Source: Williamsia maris (GTDB lineage: Bacteria; Actinomycetota; Actinomycetes; Mycobacteriales; Mycobacteriaceae). From it: 64,000 bases of DNA. Positions within the stretch are counted from its first letter, which is position 1. Each line of letters starts with the position of its first letter. Both the position numbers and the translations under genes were made by a program. A model generated the notes under the pieces. It saw only the letters and a list, made by a program, of their open reading frames with translations. It was not told the origin of the DNA and searched no databases. The DNA lies in contig NZ_JAMTCJ010000002.1 in the NCBI RefSeq assembly GCF_024171815.1, forward strand, positions 124,001-188,000, given 5' to 3'. Shown in pieces: positions 55,064-64,000 of this stretch.

Positions 55064-56641
55064 ATGCCGATCGATCGAGCCCTCAACCGGGCCGAACACG
55101 AGCGCCTCGTCGGCGAGTTGTCGGCTCGGACCGTGCAGGCCGCTCTCGGCGGGAGCACGAAGTCCCGCGAGCGGCACGTCGCGCGCGGCAAACTCCTCCC
55201 CCGCGACCGCGTCGACACCCTGCTCGATCCCGGCAGCCCCTTCCTCGAGTTGTCGCCGCTCGCCGCAACCGGGCTGTACGACGACGAATGTCCCGGCGCC
55301 GGGGTCATCGCCGGCGTCGGTCGGGTGTCCGGGCGCGAATGTGTGATCGTCGCCAACGACGCCACGGTCAAGGGCGGGACCTACTACCCCCTCAGCGTCA
55401 AGAAGCACCTGCGGGCGCAGGAGGTGGCGCTGCACAACAACCTCCCGTGTATCTACCTCGTCGACTCCGGCGGAGCATTCCTCCCCCGTCAGGACGAGGT
55501 GTTCCCCGACCGCGAGCACTTCGGGCGGATCTTCTTCAACCAGGCGACGATGAGCGCCCGCGGTATCGCACAGATCGCCGCAGTGCTCGGGTCCTGCACC
55601 GCGGGCGGCGCCTACGTGCCGGCGATGAGCGACGAGTGCGTCATCGTCCGCAATCAGGGCACGATCTTCCTCGGCGGGCCGCCGCTGGTGAAGGCCGCGA
55701 CCGGCGAGGTCGTCACCGCTGAGGAACTCGGTGGCGGACAACTGCATTCGACCGTCTCCGGCGTCACCGACCATCTCGCCGACGATGACGCGGACGCCCT
55801 GCACCGGGTGCGACGGATCGTCTCCACGCTGGGTCCGCGAACCGCGGTTCCGTGGACGATGACCGAACCGCGTGAGCCGGTCGCCGATCAGCACGAGTTG
55901 TACGACGTCGTGCCGACGGATCTGCGCACCCCGTACGACGTGCACGAGGTCATCACCCGGCTCGTCGACGCCGGCGAGTTCGACGAGTTCAAGTCCGGCT
56001 ACGGCACCACCCTGGTCACCGGATTCGCCCACATTCACGGCCATCCCGTCGGCATCATCGCGAACAACGGGGTCCTGTTCGCCGAATCCGCCCTGAAGGG
56101 AGCTCATTTCATCGAGCTCTGCGACAAACGCTCGATCCCGCTGCTGTTCCTGCAGAACATCGCCGGGTTCATGGTGGGCCGCGACTACGAGGCGGGCGGC
56201 ATCGCCAAACACGGCGCGAAGATGGTCACCGCCGTCGCCTGTGCGCGCGTCCCCAAGCTCACCGTGGTCATCGGCGGCTCCTACGGTGCGGGCAACTATT
56301 CGATGTGTGGTCGCGCGTATTCGCCTCGCTTCCTGTGGATGTGGCCCAACGCCCGCATCTCGGTGATGGGTGGTGAACAGGCCGCGTCGGTGCTGTCGAC
56401 CGTGCGCGGCGACCAGCTGGACTCAGCGGGCAGGCCATGGTCCGACGACGACCAGGAGGCGTTCAAGGCTCCGATCCGTGACCAGTACGAGGCGCAGGGC
56501 AACCCGTACTACTCCACTGCGCGACTGTGGGACGACGGGATCATCGACCCCGCCGACACCCGCACGGTCCTCGGACTGGCTCTGGGCGTGTGCGCCAACG
56601 CGCCACTCGAACCGGTCTCCTACGGCGTTTTCAGGATGTGA
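55064..56641 (+). CDS. accD1: Acyl-CoA carboxylase, carboxyltransferase subunit (methylcrotonyl-CoA type, AccD1)
   Basis: 525 aa biotin-dependent carboxyltransferase. [30 protein letters not shown] near the start, the oxyanion-hole stretches [17 protein letters not shown] (about residue 180) and [20 protein letters not shown] (about 405), and [19 protein letters not shown] are characteristic of methylcrotonyl-CoA carboxylase beta. With the next gene it carboxylates 3-methylcrotonyl-CoA in leucine degradation. Followed by accA1 with a 4-nt overlap. Confidence 0.93.
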   Translation: MPIDRALNRAEHERLVGELSARTVQAALGGSTKSRERHVARGKLLPRDRVDTLLDPGSPFLELSPLAATGLYDDECPGAGVIAGVGRVSGRECVIVANDATVKGGTYYPLSVKKHLRAQEVALHNNLPCIYLVDSGGAFLPRQDEVFPDREHFGRIFFNQATMSARGIAQIAAVLGSCTAGGAYVPAMSDECVIVRNQGTIFLGGPPLVKAATGEVVTAEELGGGQLHSTVSGVTDHLADDDADALHRVRRIVSTLGPRTAVPWTMTEPREPVADQHELYDVVPTDLRTPYDVHEVITRLVDAGEFDEFKSGYGTTLVTGFAHIHGHPVGIIANNGVLFAESALKGAHFIELCDKRSIPLLFLQNIAGFMVGRDYEAGGIAKHGAKMVTAVACARVPKLTVVIGGSYGAGNYSMCGRAYSPRFLWMWPNARISVMGGEQAASVLSTVRGDQLDSAGRPWSDDDQEAFKAPIRDQYEAQGNPYYSTARLWDDGIIDPADTRTVLGLALGVCANAPLEPVSYGVFRM

Positions 56642-58689
56642 CCGAACAGATGAGTGTTGATTCAGTCCTGGTCGCCAACCGCGGTGAGATCGCCGTCCGC
56701 GTCATCCGCACGCTGCGCGACATGGGCATCCGGTCGATCGCGGTGTTCAGCGAGGCCGATGCCGACGCGCCCCACGTGCACGCCGCCGACGATGCGATCC
56801 TGATCGGCCCCGCGCCGGCCCGCGAGAGCTACCTCAAGATCGACGCCATCATCGCCGCCGCCACCCGCACCGGCGCAGACGCGATCCACCCCGGCTACGG
56901 ATTCCTCTCCGAGAACGCCGACTTCGCGTTCGCCTGCGACAAGGCCGGAATCGTGTTCATCGGCCCGACCCCCGACGCGATGACGGTCATGGGCGACAAG
57001 ATCACCGCGAAGAACACCGTGTCGGGTCACGGGGTGCCGGTGGTTCCCGGCATCGCGCGCCCGGGCCTGACCGACGACGAACTGATCGACGCCGCGGGCG
57101 ACATCGGCTATCCCGTCCTGGTCAAGCCGTCCGCCGGTGGCGGCGGCAAGGGCATGCGGGTGGTGCACGAGTCCTCCGACCTGGCCGCCGCACTGGTCAG
57201 CGCACGACGCGAGGCCGCGTCGTCGTTCGGCGACGACACCCTGTTCCTCGAGCGGTTCGTGTTGCGGCCCCGGCACATCGAGGTGCAGGTCCTCGCCGAC
57301 AGCCACGGGGGCGTCATCCATCTCGGCGAGCGCGAGTGCAGCCTGCAGCGTCGTCACCAGAAGGTGATCGAGGAGGCGCCGTCGCCACTTCTCGACGAGA
57401 CCACCCGCGCCCGGATCGGTGCCGCTGCCTGCGACACCGCCCGTAGCGTCGGCTACCGCGGCGCCGGAACGGTCGAGTTCATCGTCTCCGCCGACCGGCC
57501 CGACGAGTTCTTCTTCATGGAGATGAACACCCGACTCCAGGTCGAACACCCGGTCACCGAGATGGTCACCGGGATCGACCTGGTGCAGTGGCAGATCCGC
57601 GTCGCGCGAGGTGAGGTCCTCGACATCGCACAGAGCGACGTCACGCTGACCGGTCACGCGATCGAGGCCCGGGTCTACGCCGAGGACCCCGTCCACGGGT
57701 TCATCCCGACCGGCGGCACCGTCCTCAGCCTGGACGAACCGACCGGAACCGGCGTGCGTGTCGACTCCGGCATCGCGACCGGGTCGGTGGTGGGCAGCAA
57801 CTACGACCCGATGCTGTCAAAGGTCATCGCCCACGGTCCGGACCGAGCGACCGCCGTGGCCCGACTCGACCGCGCGCTGGAGCACACCGCGCTGCTCGGC
57901 GTCGGCACCAACATCGATTTCCTCAGGTTCCTGCTGTCCGACGCCGACGTCCGCAACGGCGATCTCGACACCGGCCTTCTCGACCGACTTGTCGAGACCT
58001 ACGCCGCCACCACCGCTCCGGACGATGCGGTGATCGCCGCCGCCGTGCACGAGTGGTCGAGGCCCTGGTCGGATGCCGACGATCTGTGGTCGGTTCCGAG
58101 CGGGTGGCGGCCCGGTGGCGTCACAGCACCCACGACGATCCGCCTGCGAGCGGATACCGGCTCACCGACGCCGGATCAGGACACGGCGTTCGTCGTCGCA
58201 CTCCGCGGAACGCCGTCCGCCGCCACGGCGAGCGTCGACGAGGCCGAGCCGGTCGACGTGTCGGCCGCCCTGACCGACGACGGCGCGGATCTGACCGTGA
58301 GCGGCCGACGCCGCCACTACCGTGTGGTCTCCGATGACGAGATCATCTGGGTCCACCGACCGGGCGGAGTGTGGCGATTCGTCCGCGACGCCGGACCGGG
58401 CGCCGCCGGTGCCGCGGACACGAATGCCGACACCGACATCCGCAGCCCGATGCCGGGTTCGGTCATCGCTGTCGGAGCCGACAACGGTGCAACGGTCACA
58501 GCCGGGACGGTGGTCCTCGTCGTCGAGGCGATGAAGATGGAGCACTCCCTCACCGCGTCCGTCGACGGCACCGTCGAACTGCTCGTCGGTGCAGGCGATC
58601 AGGTCGGTGTCGGAGACGTGCTGGCCCGGATCATCCCCGACGAGACGACATCCGAGAACGACGACCCCGCAGTGAAAGAGACCCCATGA
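56638..58689 (+). CDS. accA1: Acyl-CoA carboxylase alpha subunit, biotin carboxylase and BCCP (AccA1)
   Basis: 683 aa. Biotin carboxylase domain ([58 protein letters not shown]) to about residue 450, a variable linker, and a C-terminal biotinyl domain with EAMKMEHS near 645. GTG 56638 overlaps the accD1 stop (GTGA); ATG 56650 is the other possible start. Partner of AccD1 for methylcrotonyl-CoA carboxylation. Confidence 0.93.
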   Translation: MTEQMSVDSVLVANRGEIAVRVIRTLRDMGIRSIAVFSEADADAPHVHAADDAILIGPAPARESYLKIDAIIAAATRTGADAIHPGYGFLSENADFAFACDKAGIVFIGPTPDAMTVMGDKITAKNTVSGHGVPVVPGIARPGLTDDELIDAAGDIGYPVLVKPSAGGGGKGMRVVHESSDLAAALVSARREAASSFGDDTLFLERFVLRPRHIEVQVLADSHGGVIHLGERECSLQRRHQKVIEEAPSPLLDETTRARIGAAACDTARSVGYRGAGTVEFIVSADRPDEFFFMEMNTRLQVEHPVTEMVTGIDLVQWQIRVARGEVLDIAQSDVTLTGHAIEARVYAEDPVHGFIPTGGTVLSLDEPTGTGVRVDSGIATGSVVGSNYDPMLSKVIAHGPDRATAVARLDRALEHTALLGVGTNIDFLRFLLSDADVRNGDLDTGLLDRLVETYAATTAPDDAVIAAAVHEWSRPWSDADDLWSVPSGWRPGGVTAPTTIRLRADTGSPTPDQDTAFVVALRGTPSAATASVDEAEPVDVSAALTDDGADLTVSGRRRHYRVVSDDEIIWVHRPGGVWRFVRDAGPGAAGAADTNADTDIRSPMPGSVIAVGADNGATVTAGTVVLVVEAMKMEHSLTASVDGTVELLVGAGDQVGVGDVLARIIPDETTSENDDPAVKETP

Positions 58690-59849
58690 GCGACTTCCTC
58701 GCGACCGAGAACCTGCCCGACGAGTACCAGCAGCTGGTGAAGTCGGTACGCGACTTCGCCCGTACCGTCGTCGCACCGGTCTCGGCGAAACACGATGCCG
58801 AACACAGCTTCCCGTACGAGGTCGTGGCCGGGATGGCCGAGATGGGCCTGTTCGGCCTGCCGTTCCCCGAGGAGTTCGGCGGTATGGGTGGCGACTACTT
58901 CGCGCTGTGCCTCGCGCTCGAGGAGCTCGGCAAGGTCGACCAGAGTGTGGCCATCACCCTCGAGGCCGGGGTGTCGCTCGGCGCGATGCCGATCTTCCGC
59001 TTCGGCACCGACGAGCAGAAGAAGACCTGGCTGCCACGCCTGCTCTCCGGGCAGGCCCTCGGCGCGTTCGGACTCACCGAACCCGACTGCGGCAGCGACG
59101 CGAGCGGCACCAAGACCACCGCGAAGCTCGACGGCGACGAATGGGTCATCAACGGCGCCAAGGAGTTCATCACCAACTCCGGTACCGACATCACCGAGAT
59201 CGTCACCGTCGCCGCGGTCACCGACACCGACGCGTCGGGCAACAAGTCGATCTCGACCATCATCGTCCCCACCGACACCCCCGGGTTCACGGCCGGCCCC
59301 GCCTACAACAAGGTCGGGTGGAATGCGTCGGACACCCACCCGCTGAGTTTCAGCGATGTCCGGGTGCCCCGCGAGAACCTGCTGGGCGACAAGGGTCGTG
59401 GGTACGCCAACTTCCTTCGCATCCTCGACGAGGGACGTATCGCCATCGCCGCTCTCGCGGTCGGCGTCGCACAGGGCTGCGTCGACGAGAGCGTGAAATA
59501 CGCCAACGAGCGGGTGGCGTTCGGGCGCACCATCGGAACCAACCAGGCGGTGTCGTTCAAGATCGCCCGGATGCAAGCGCGGGCCTATGCCGCCCGCACC
59601 GCGTACTACGACGCGGCCGCCCTGATGTTGGCGGGCAAGCCGTTCAAGACGCAGGCGTCGATCGCGAAGATGGTGTCGTCGGAGGCCGCGATGGACAACG
59701 CCCGCGACGCCACACAGATCCACGGCGGCAACGGCTTCATGAACGACTACCCCGTCTCGCGGCACTACCGCGACAGCAAGATCCTCGAGGTCGGTGAGGG
59801 CACCACCGAGGTGCAGCTCATGCTCATCGCGCGCAGCCTCGGTCTCTGA
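58686..59849 (+). CDS. Acyl-CoA dehydrogenase, isovaleryl-CoA type
   Basis: 387 aa FAD enzyme. [20 protein letters not shown] (about residue 130), [13 protein letters not shown], and the C-terminal THGGNGF-like [19 protein letters not shown] plus [10 protein letters not shown] are family hallmarks. Order AccD1-AccA1-FadE19-like matches the leucine-degradation cluster of mycobacteria, where the enzyme oxidises isovaleryl-CoA to 3-methylcrotonyl-CoA. ATG overlaps the accA1 stop (ATGA). Confidence 0.92.
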   Translation: MSDFLATENLPDEYQQLVKSVRDFARTVVAPVSAKHDAEHSFPYEVVAGMAEMGLFGLPFPEEFGGMGGDYFALCLALEELGKVDQSVAITLEAGVSLGAMPIFRFGTDEQKKTWLPRLLSGQALGAFGLTEPDCGSDASGTKTTAKLDGDEWVINGAKEFITNSGTDITEIVTVAAVTDTDASGNKSISTIIVPTDTPGFTAGPAYNKVGWNASDTHPLSFSDVRVPRENLLGDKGRGYANFLRILDEGRIAIAALAVGVAQGCVDESVKYANERVAFGRTIGTNQAVSFKIARMQARAYAARTAYYDAAALMLAGKPFKTQASIAKMVSSEAAMDNARDATQIHGGNGFMNDYPVSRHYRDSKILEVGEGTTEVQLMLIARSLGL

Positions 59850-59982
59850 CCGCCGACCGCGCCCTAATCACCCGCCGAGCGGGCTACAACGACGCGCCGA
59901 TCGTGCCCAAACCACCCACCGAGCGTGCCGCCACGTAGCTCGTTGCCGCACCGAGATGCCCTGCGTACGACACAATCAGCGA

Positions 59983-60786
59983 GTGCTGAACTGGCTTGCG
60001 GTCGTGGTGCTCCTCGTGGTGGTGACGACCGTGGTCGTGATCAAGCTGCACGCGCGCAGACGCGCACCCGACCCCGGTTGGTTCATCGACAGCACCCGCG
60101 CCGCGGGTGCCCTCACGGTGATAGGCACGATGTTCGCGGTGCTGCTCGCGTTCACCATCTTCTACGCGTTGCAGAACTATCAGAAGGCGCGTGACGGCGG
60201 CAGCTCCGAGGCCATCGCGGTCACCGAACTGCACAACGTCGCCGACGTTCTGGAGGGTCACGACGGATCCCGTCTGCACGGCGACCTCATCTGCTACTCC
60301 CGCGCGGTCGTCGAGGACGAGTGGCCGGCCATGCGCGACGGGAAGTCGTCGCCGACGGTGCAGCACTGGGTCGACACGACGGTGACCGACTTCGCCGCCA
60401 TCGACCCCACCAACGCCAAGCAGGAAGCCGCCTACGCCCAGTGGTTCGACCAGCAGGCCCAACGCAGGGACGGTCGCCGCGCTCGTGCCGCCGAGGCCGC
60501 GCCATCGGTCCCGATCCCGCTGTGGATCGTCCTCGGCATCGGGGCGAGCGCGATCCTCGCCTACATGTGCGTGCAGGCCGACCGCCGGGAGAGCGCTGTG
60601 ATCCAGGCCGTTCCCATCGCGTTCGTCTCGGCCCTGATCACCTCGGCGCTGCTCGTCGTGGGGTTCCTCGACCACCCGTATGACAACTGGTCGGGCAGCC
60701 TGCAGCCCGAACAGATGCGGGTCACTCTCAGCCTGATCGACGACGGTCATGTGGTTCCGTGCGACATGCGGGGCACACCGACCTGA
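59983..60786 (+). CDS. DUF4239 (bestrophin-like) membrane protein
   Basis: 267 aa from GTG 59983 (VLNWLAVVV; ATG 59956 also possible). Four TM segments in two pairs: about 4-20, 40-60, then after a ~100-residue soluble part WIVLGIGASAILAYMCV near 185 and AFVSALITSALLVVGFLDHPY near 215. The final part ends near FLDHPYDNWSG, typical of DUF4239. A channel-like role is only suggested by remote bestrophin similarity. Confidence 0.75.
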   Translation: MLNWLAVVVLLVVVTTVVVIKLHARRRAPDPGWFIDSTRAAGALTVIGTMFAVLLAFTIFYALQNYQKARDGGSSEAIAVTELHNVADVLEGHDGSRLHGDLICYSRAVVEDEWPAMRDGKSSPTVQHWVDTTVTDFAAIDPTNAKQEAAYAQWFDQQAQRRDGRRARAAEAAPSVPIPLWIVLGIGASAILAYMCVQADRRESAVIQAVPIAFVSALITSALLVVGFLDHPYDNWSGSLQPEQMRVTLSLIDDGHVVPCDMRGTPT

Positions 60787-60814
60787 GCCGACCCGTCACC
60801 GTACGTTCGGCGTG

Positions 60815-60902
60815 TTGTTTCGGCACGTTCGGCGGGTTGTTTCGGCACGTTCGGCGGGTGATTTCGGCACGTTCGGCGGGTTGTTTCGGCACGGTCGGCG
60901 GA
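60815..60902 (+). repeat. Four tandem 22-bp repeats
   Basis: Units start at 60815, 60837, 60859 and 60881; each reads TTGTTTCGGCACGTTCGG plus CGGG, with TGA replacing TTG in unit 3 and two changes in unit 4. A partial unit (CGTTCGGCG) precedes from about 60803. The 22-bp period is close to two helical turns. Lies 73 bases ahead of the following gene. Confidence 0.9.
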
Positions 60903-60974
60903 GAGGGGAGAACGATCGTTCTCACATCGTGGGACGGGCGGAAATAGACCCCCGCCTGTGGTGTTGTGTGATGC

Positions 60975-61727
60975 ATGACCTCACTGAGCCAGAAGGCAAC
61001 CACGCTCCTCGAACTGCACAAGCCGGGTACCCCGGTCATCCTCCCCACCGTCTGGGACGCATGGTCGGCGAACCTCGCGGCGTCCGCCGGCTTCAGCGGA
61101 CTCACCATCGGCAGCCACCCCATCTCCGACTCGATCGGCAAGTCCGACAACGAGGGCCTGACCTTTGACGAGGTGCTCACGCGCGTCAAGCAGATCACCG
61201 CTGCCGTCGACCTGCCGATCTCGGTCGACATCGAGGCCGGCTACGGCGAAGACCCCAAGCGCCTCATCGAGGGCCTGATCGACGCGGGCGCCGTCGGCCT
61301 CAACATCGAGGACACCGTGCACAGCGAGGGTGGCCGTCTGCGCGAGGCCCAGGAGCACGCCGATTTCGTCGGCGCACTGCGTGCGGCATCCGACGCGACC
61401 GACGTCCACGTCGTGATCAACGCCCGCACCGACCTGTTCGTCAAGGAGATCGGCGATGAGGCCGACCGTGTCGACCGCGCGATCGCCCGCCTCAAGCTCG
61501 CCGCCGAGGCCGGCGCGGACGTCCTCTACCCCGTCGGCTTCCACAGCGACGACGTGCAGAAGCGGCTGACGTCCGAGCTGCCCCTGCCGGTCAACGCCAT
61601 CGGCCACCCGGCCAACAGCGACAAGTCGGCATTCGCGGCTCTCGGCGTCGCGCGTGTCAGCTTCGGACCGATCTGGCAGGCCGTTCTCGCGGAGCGTTCG
61701 AACGAACTGCTCGCGCGCTGGAGCTGA
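60975..61727 (+). CDS. Isocitrate lyase/PEP mutase superfamily enzyme
   Basis: 250 aa, short alpha/beta barrel. ILPTVWDAWSANLAASAGF near residue 22, DLPISVDIEAGYGEDP (metal-binding Asp/Glu, about 75-90), GLNIED near 108 and VINARTDLF near 138 define the superfamily. Length and lack of the KKCGH-type loop point away from isocitrate lyase proper; oxaloacetate decarboxylase or a 2-methylisocitrate-lyase-like C-C cleavage is likely. ATG 60975 is preceded by a weak ribosome site. Confidence 0.87.
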   Translation: MTSLSQKATTLLELHKPGTPVILPTVWDAWSANLAASAGFSGLTIGSHPISDSIGKSDNEGLTFDEVLTRVKQITAAVDLPISVDIEAGYGEDPKRLIEGLIDAGAVGLNIEDTVHSEGGRLREAQEHADFVGALRAASDATDVHVVINARTDLFVKEIGDEADRVDRAIARLKLAAEAGADVLYPVGFHSDDVQKRLTSELPLPVNAIGHPANSDKSAFAALGVARVSFGPIWQAVLAERSNELLARWS

Positions 61728-61759
61728 TCGCCCGCTCCACCGAGCACCATCGAGAACAG

Positions 61760-61791
61760 AACTGCCGGGCGCTAACACGCGCCCGGCAGTT
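61760..61791 (+). terminator. Strong hairpin terminator
   Basis: AACTGCCGGGCGC and GCGCCCGGCAGTT make a perfect 13-bp stem around a TAACAC loop, 33 bases after the preceding stop; CTGCACTTT follows. Confidence 0.75.
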
Positions 61792-61981
61792 CTGCACTTT
61801 GGCAAACTGTGGCTTTTATTACATGTATGTACCGGCCGATTCCCTCTCGCGTATTTTTGAGCGCCCGTAGCCTGTGGATTCAATTCATTTCTCCATACGC
61901 TGAATGGTCGGGCATTCACCGAATTCGCGAAATGATCGAATTCCACCGTTGAATTCCCGATTCCTGTTCGGGAAAGGACGC

Positions 61982-63229
61982 GTGGTGTCACGAATTCTGG
62001 TCATGACATCCCCGGCGCGAGGACTGCTGTATCCGGTCGTCGAAACCCTGGTCACGCTGCGACGCCGCGGTGCCGCGGTCCACGTCATCACCCTCGCCGA
62101 CGAGGTCGTTCGTATGCAGGACCTCGGTTTCACCGCCTCCGCGCTGCCACCCGAACTCAACGACGCACACCCCGGGGACTGGAAAGGGGACGGCCGCCGA
62201 TCCGTCGGCGCATTGACCGACGGACTCATCGACCGCGCCGAGGCCGAATTCCGACACCTCACCTCGACTGTGTCGACTTATCGGCCGGACATGATCCTCA
62301 CGGACGTGAGCGCGACCGGCGCACAATGCGCCGCCGAGGCGTCCGGCCTGCCGTGGGCGATCTGGTGCCCGACGTTCCTCCCGCTGTTCAGCACCGACGG
62401 ACCGCCCATCGGACTGGGGTTGCGCCCGGGGACGACCCGGGCGGCGCGGATGCGTGACGTCGGGCTGGCCCATGTGTCCCGGGCGATCTGGGAGTTCGCG
62501 TTCAAGAAGAAATTCAACCGATGGCGTCTCACCCACGACCTGCCCGCGGTCGCCCACTGCGACGAGCCTCTCCGTCGGGCGCCGTTGATCATGAGTTTCT
62601 GCGGGCCACCGCTGGAGAACCGGCACGGGGACTGGCCGGACACCGTCGAACTCGTCGGACCGTCCTCGTGGGCACCGCCGACCGAGCCCGACCCGGTCAT
62701 CGATGCGATCACCGACCCCATCGCGTTGGTGACGTGTTCGACAGAACTGCAGGCCGACTCTGCGTTGGCGGGCACCGCGCTGGCGGCTCTGGAGGACAGC
62801 GGACTGCATGCCGTGGTCACCACCGGCGCCCTCGACCCCGACACGTTCACCTCCACCGCGAACTCCACCGTGACCCGGTTCGTCCCGCACGAGCAGGTCC
62901 TCGCCACGGCCTCGGTGGTCATCACCCACGGCGGCATGGGCATCACCCAGAAGGCGTTGGCTCGCGGAATCCCGCTGGTCATCGTGCCGTTCGGGCGAGA
63001 TCAACGCGATGTCGCGGTCCGGGTGCACGCGGGCGGATCGGGCGTTCGTCTCGACCCTCGGGACCTCACACCCGAAACGTTGCGGGCGGCGGTGTCCACC
63101 GCTCTGGGCCGGACCGAGGACGCCCGACGCGTCGCATCGATCGTGTCCGCCGAGGGCTCGGCCGTCCGCGCCGCGGACCACATCGAGCGGATACTGGCCG
63201 CCCGGCGGACCACCGGTGCCGTCGCCTAG
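61982..63229 (+). CDS. UGT/MGT-type glycosyltransferase (GT1-like)
   Basis: 415 aa. GT-B fold: N-terminal ILVMTSPARGLLYPVVETL, C-terminal nucleotide-sugar half with VTRFVPHEQVLATASVVITHGGMGITQKALARGIPLVIVP (split here as HEQVL, THGGMG and GIPLVIVPFGRDQ), the usual HxxGxG-type loop and a terminal DQ. Similar enzymes glycosylate small lipophilic acceptors or glycopeptides; acceptor unknown. GTG 61982 follows GGAAAGG; GTG 61985 is possible. The ~190 bases upstream are markedly AT-rich, probably its promoter. Confidence 0.85.
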   Translation: MVSRILVMTSPARGLLYPVVETLVTLRRRGAAVHVITLADEVVRMQDLGFTASALPPELNDAHPGDWKGDGRRSVGALTDGLIDRAEAEFRHLTSTVSTYRPDMILTDVSATGAQCAAEASGLPWAIWCPTFLPLFSTDGPPIGLGLRPGTTRAARMRDVGLAHVSRAIWEFAFKKKFNRWRLTHDLPAVAHCDEPLRRAPLIMSFCGPPLENRHGDWPDTVELVGPSSWAPPTEPDPVIDAITDPIALVTCSTELQADSALAGTALAALEDSGLHAVVTTGALDPDTFTSTANSTVTRFVPHEQVLATASVVITHGGMGITQKALARGIPLVIVPFGRDQRDVAVRVHAGGSGVRLDPRDLTPETLRAAVSTALGRTEDARRVASIVSAEGSAVRAADHIERILAARRTTGAVA

Positions 63230-63313
63230 AAAAGCCGTGGCCCACAAACGACATCTGCGGCCCGTGTCGCGTCGAATAAACTCCTAGGGAGAGATCGAGC
63301 GGAAGCGACACAC

Positions 63314-63904
63314 ATGCCCCAGCATCAGGAACCGAACAACCGACGGCTCGAGACCCGTCGTGTCACCGGGCGCCCGGTTGCGGCCACGAACCCCCTCGAA
63401 CGCAGTGTCGACATCACCGAACGTCGGCTGCAGAAGCTCGTCTTCATCCTCGCCATCTTCCTGCTGCCCGCGATCATCGCCCCCGGCGTCCTGATCTGGC
63501 AGACGCGTGACGACGCGCCCCGCATCGAGACCAGCACCGCCATCGCGACCACCACGGCCGGTGCGGCACCCATCGCCCCGATCACGTCGACCATCGGCGC
63601 CGACAACTCCAACAAGGTCGCCGCGCACTGGTCCTGGCAGGGCGGCGACAAGACCGGGGTCATCACGGTGCCGCCCGGGACCGACGCGGGCACCCGGCTC
63701 CCGATCACCGTCGACGCGCAGGGCAATCCGCGGCCGGCGGTCCCGATCCCCGCCGACGCCGGGGTGACCGCGGTGATGGTGGTCGTGGTCCTGCTCGGGG
63801 TGTTGATGGGAGCGGTCATCGCGACGATGACCTGGATCCGACGTCGCTACGACCACAAGCGCGACGTGCTCTGGGACGAGGCGCTGCACCGCTTCTTCTC
63901 CTGA
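63314..63904 (+). CDS. Two-TM membrane protein of unknown function
   Basis: 196 aa. Cytoplasmic N-terminus (TERRLQK), TM1 LVFILAIFLLPAIIAPGVLIW (about 43-63), extracytoplasmic ~75-residue domain with HWSWQGGDKTGVITVPPGTDAGT, TM2 VTAVMVVVVLLGVLMGAVIATM (about 151-172), basic tail. Resembles conserved mycobacterial membrane proteins without assigned role. AGCGGAAG lies ahead of ATG 63314. Confidence 0.75.
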   Translation: MPQHQEPNNRRLETRRVTGRPVAATNPLERSVDITERRLQKLVFILAIFLLPAIIAPGVLIWQTRDDAPRIETSTAIATTTAGAAPIAPITSTIGADNSNKVAAHWSWQGGDKTGVITVPPGTDAGTRLPITVDAQGNPRPAVPIPADAGVTAVMVVVVLLGVLMGAVIATMTWIRRRYDHKRDVLWDEALHRFFS

Positions 63905-63920
63905 GCCGATCCGCCGGGGC

Positions 63921-64000
63921 TCACTCCTCGATGCGGTTGCCCTCGGAGTCCCAGTGCTCGGCGACCTTCTTGCTGGGTTGCACGCGCGGCGGTTCACCCG
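63921..64000 (-). CDS. C-terminal end of a minus-strand gene, truncated by the window
   Basis: Open frame from the window edge to TGA at 63923-63921 reading GEPPRVQPSKKVAEHWDSEG and NRIEE. No stop within. Too short to name; convergent with the membrane-protein gene. Confidence 0.5.
   Translation of the reverse strand, partial: GEPPRVQPSKKVAEHWDSEGNRIEE

Noticed and set aside
60815-60902. CRISPR array
   Set aside because: Units are contiguous with no spacers, and no cas genes are nearby; it is a plain tandem repeat.

Overview
This window comes from a high-GC actinobacterium, most likely a mycolic-acid-containing member of the Mycobacteriales close to Gordonia. The supporting evidence is a murT-gatD pair, a dnaX/aspC/4.5S RNA/tRNA-Ser block laid out as in mycobacteria, a tmsA-tmsB (10-methyl fatty acid) operon, an MspA-type porin, two GT87 mannosyltransferases and frequent GTG starts. 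The genus is an inference; no 16S gene or other marker is present.

Layout. 1-9.7 kb: end of an EamA transporter, murT-gatD, a Tat-exported neutral ceramidase, then a tightly packed minus-strand run (Pro/Gly/Tyr-rich membrane protein, P-loop kinase, recR, ybaB, small unknown, RluA-type synthase, SRPBCC protein, OsmC protein). 9.9-15 kb: tmsA-tmsB, an MFS exporter and a convergent AraC regulator. 15-22 kb: dnaX, two tandem GT87 genes, aspC, 4.5S RNA and tRNA-Ser(GGA). 22-27.3 kb: a frameshifted NmrA gene, an MFS_3 transporter, an unusual phosphoesterase-dienelactone hydrolase ORF, a MaoC protein and an LLM flavoenzyme. 27.3-39.7 kb: a catabolic island made of two divergent arms. One arm is a dipeptide-type ABC transporter with an aldo/keto reductase and an HpcH/HpaI aldolase. 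The other is a Tat lipoprotein solute receptor, a cytosolic sialidase-fold protein, an SDR, a DUF1537 acid-sugar kinase joined in frame to PdxA, and a DeoR regulator. Four copies of a 15-bp palindrome, two before each arm or sub-operon and both pairs spaced 31 bp, look like the operators of this regulon.

39.7-55 kb is accessory. It holds two paralogous three-gene-like modules (A near 41.1-44.0 kb, B near 51.1-53.9 kb). Each has a secreted or outer-layer protein, a two-TM membrane protein of 104-113 aa, and a large exported protein with a conserved DALC...GPGYPC motif and a Pro/Gly-rich stalk. Module A ends in an AT-rich tail followed by small AT-rich genes, which resembles the variable toxin/immunity end of polymorphic toxin systems. 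Module B starts with an MspA-family porin and ends with a divergent WhiA paralogue. A related 27-bp element precedes both modules. Between them are MarR and TetR regulators, an export-type serine protease, a TMEM175-like channel, a quinone-oxidoreductase-like MDR and further small secreted proteins related to one in module A. This pair of modules is the best candidate for an undescribed system.

55-64 kb returns to core metabolism: a leucine-degradation operon (acyl-CoA carboxylase beta and alpha subunits, isovaleryl-CoA-dehydrogenase-like enzyme) behind a palindromic operator, a DUF4239 membrane protein, a 22-bp tandem repeat, a PEP-mutase/isocitrate-lyase-family enzyme with a clear terminator, a UGT-type glycosyltransferase, and a membrane protein of unknown function.
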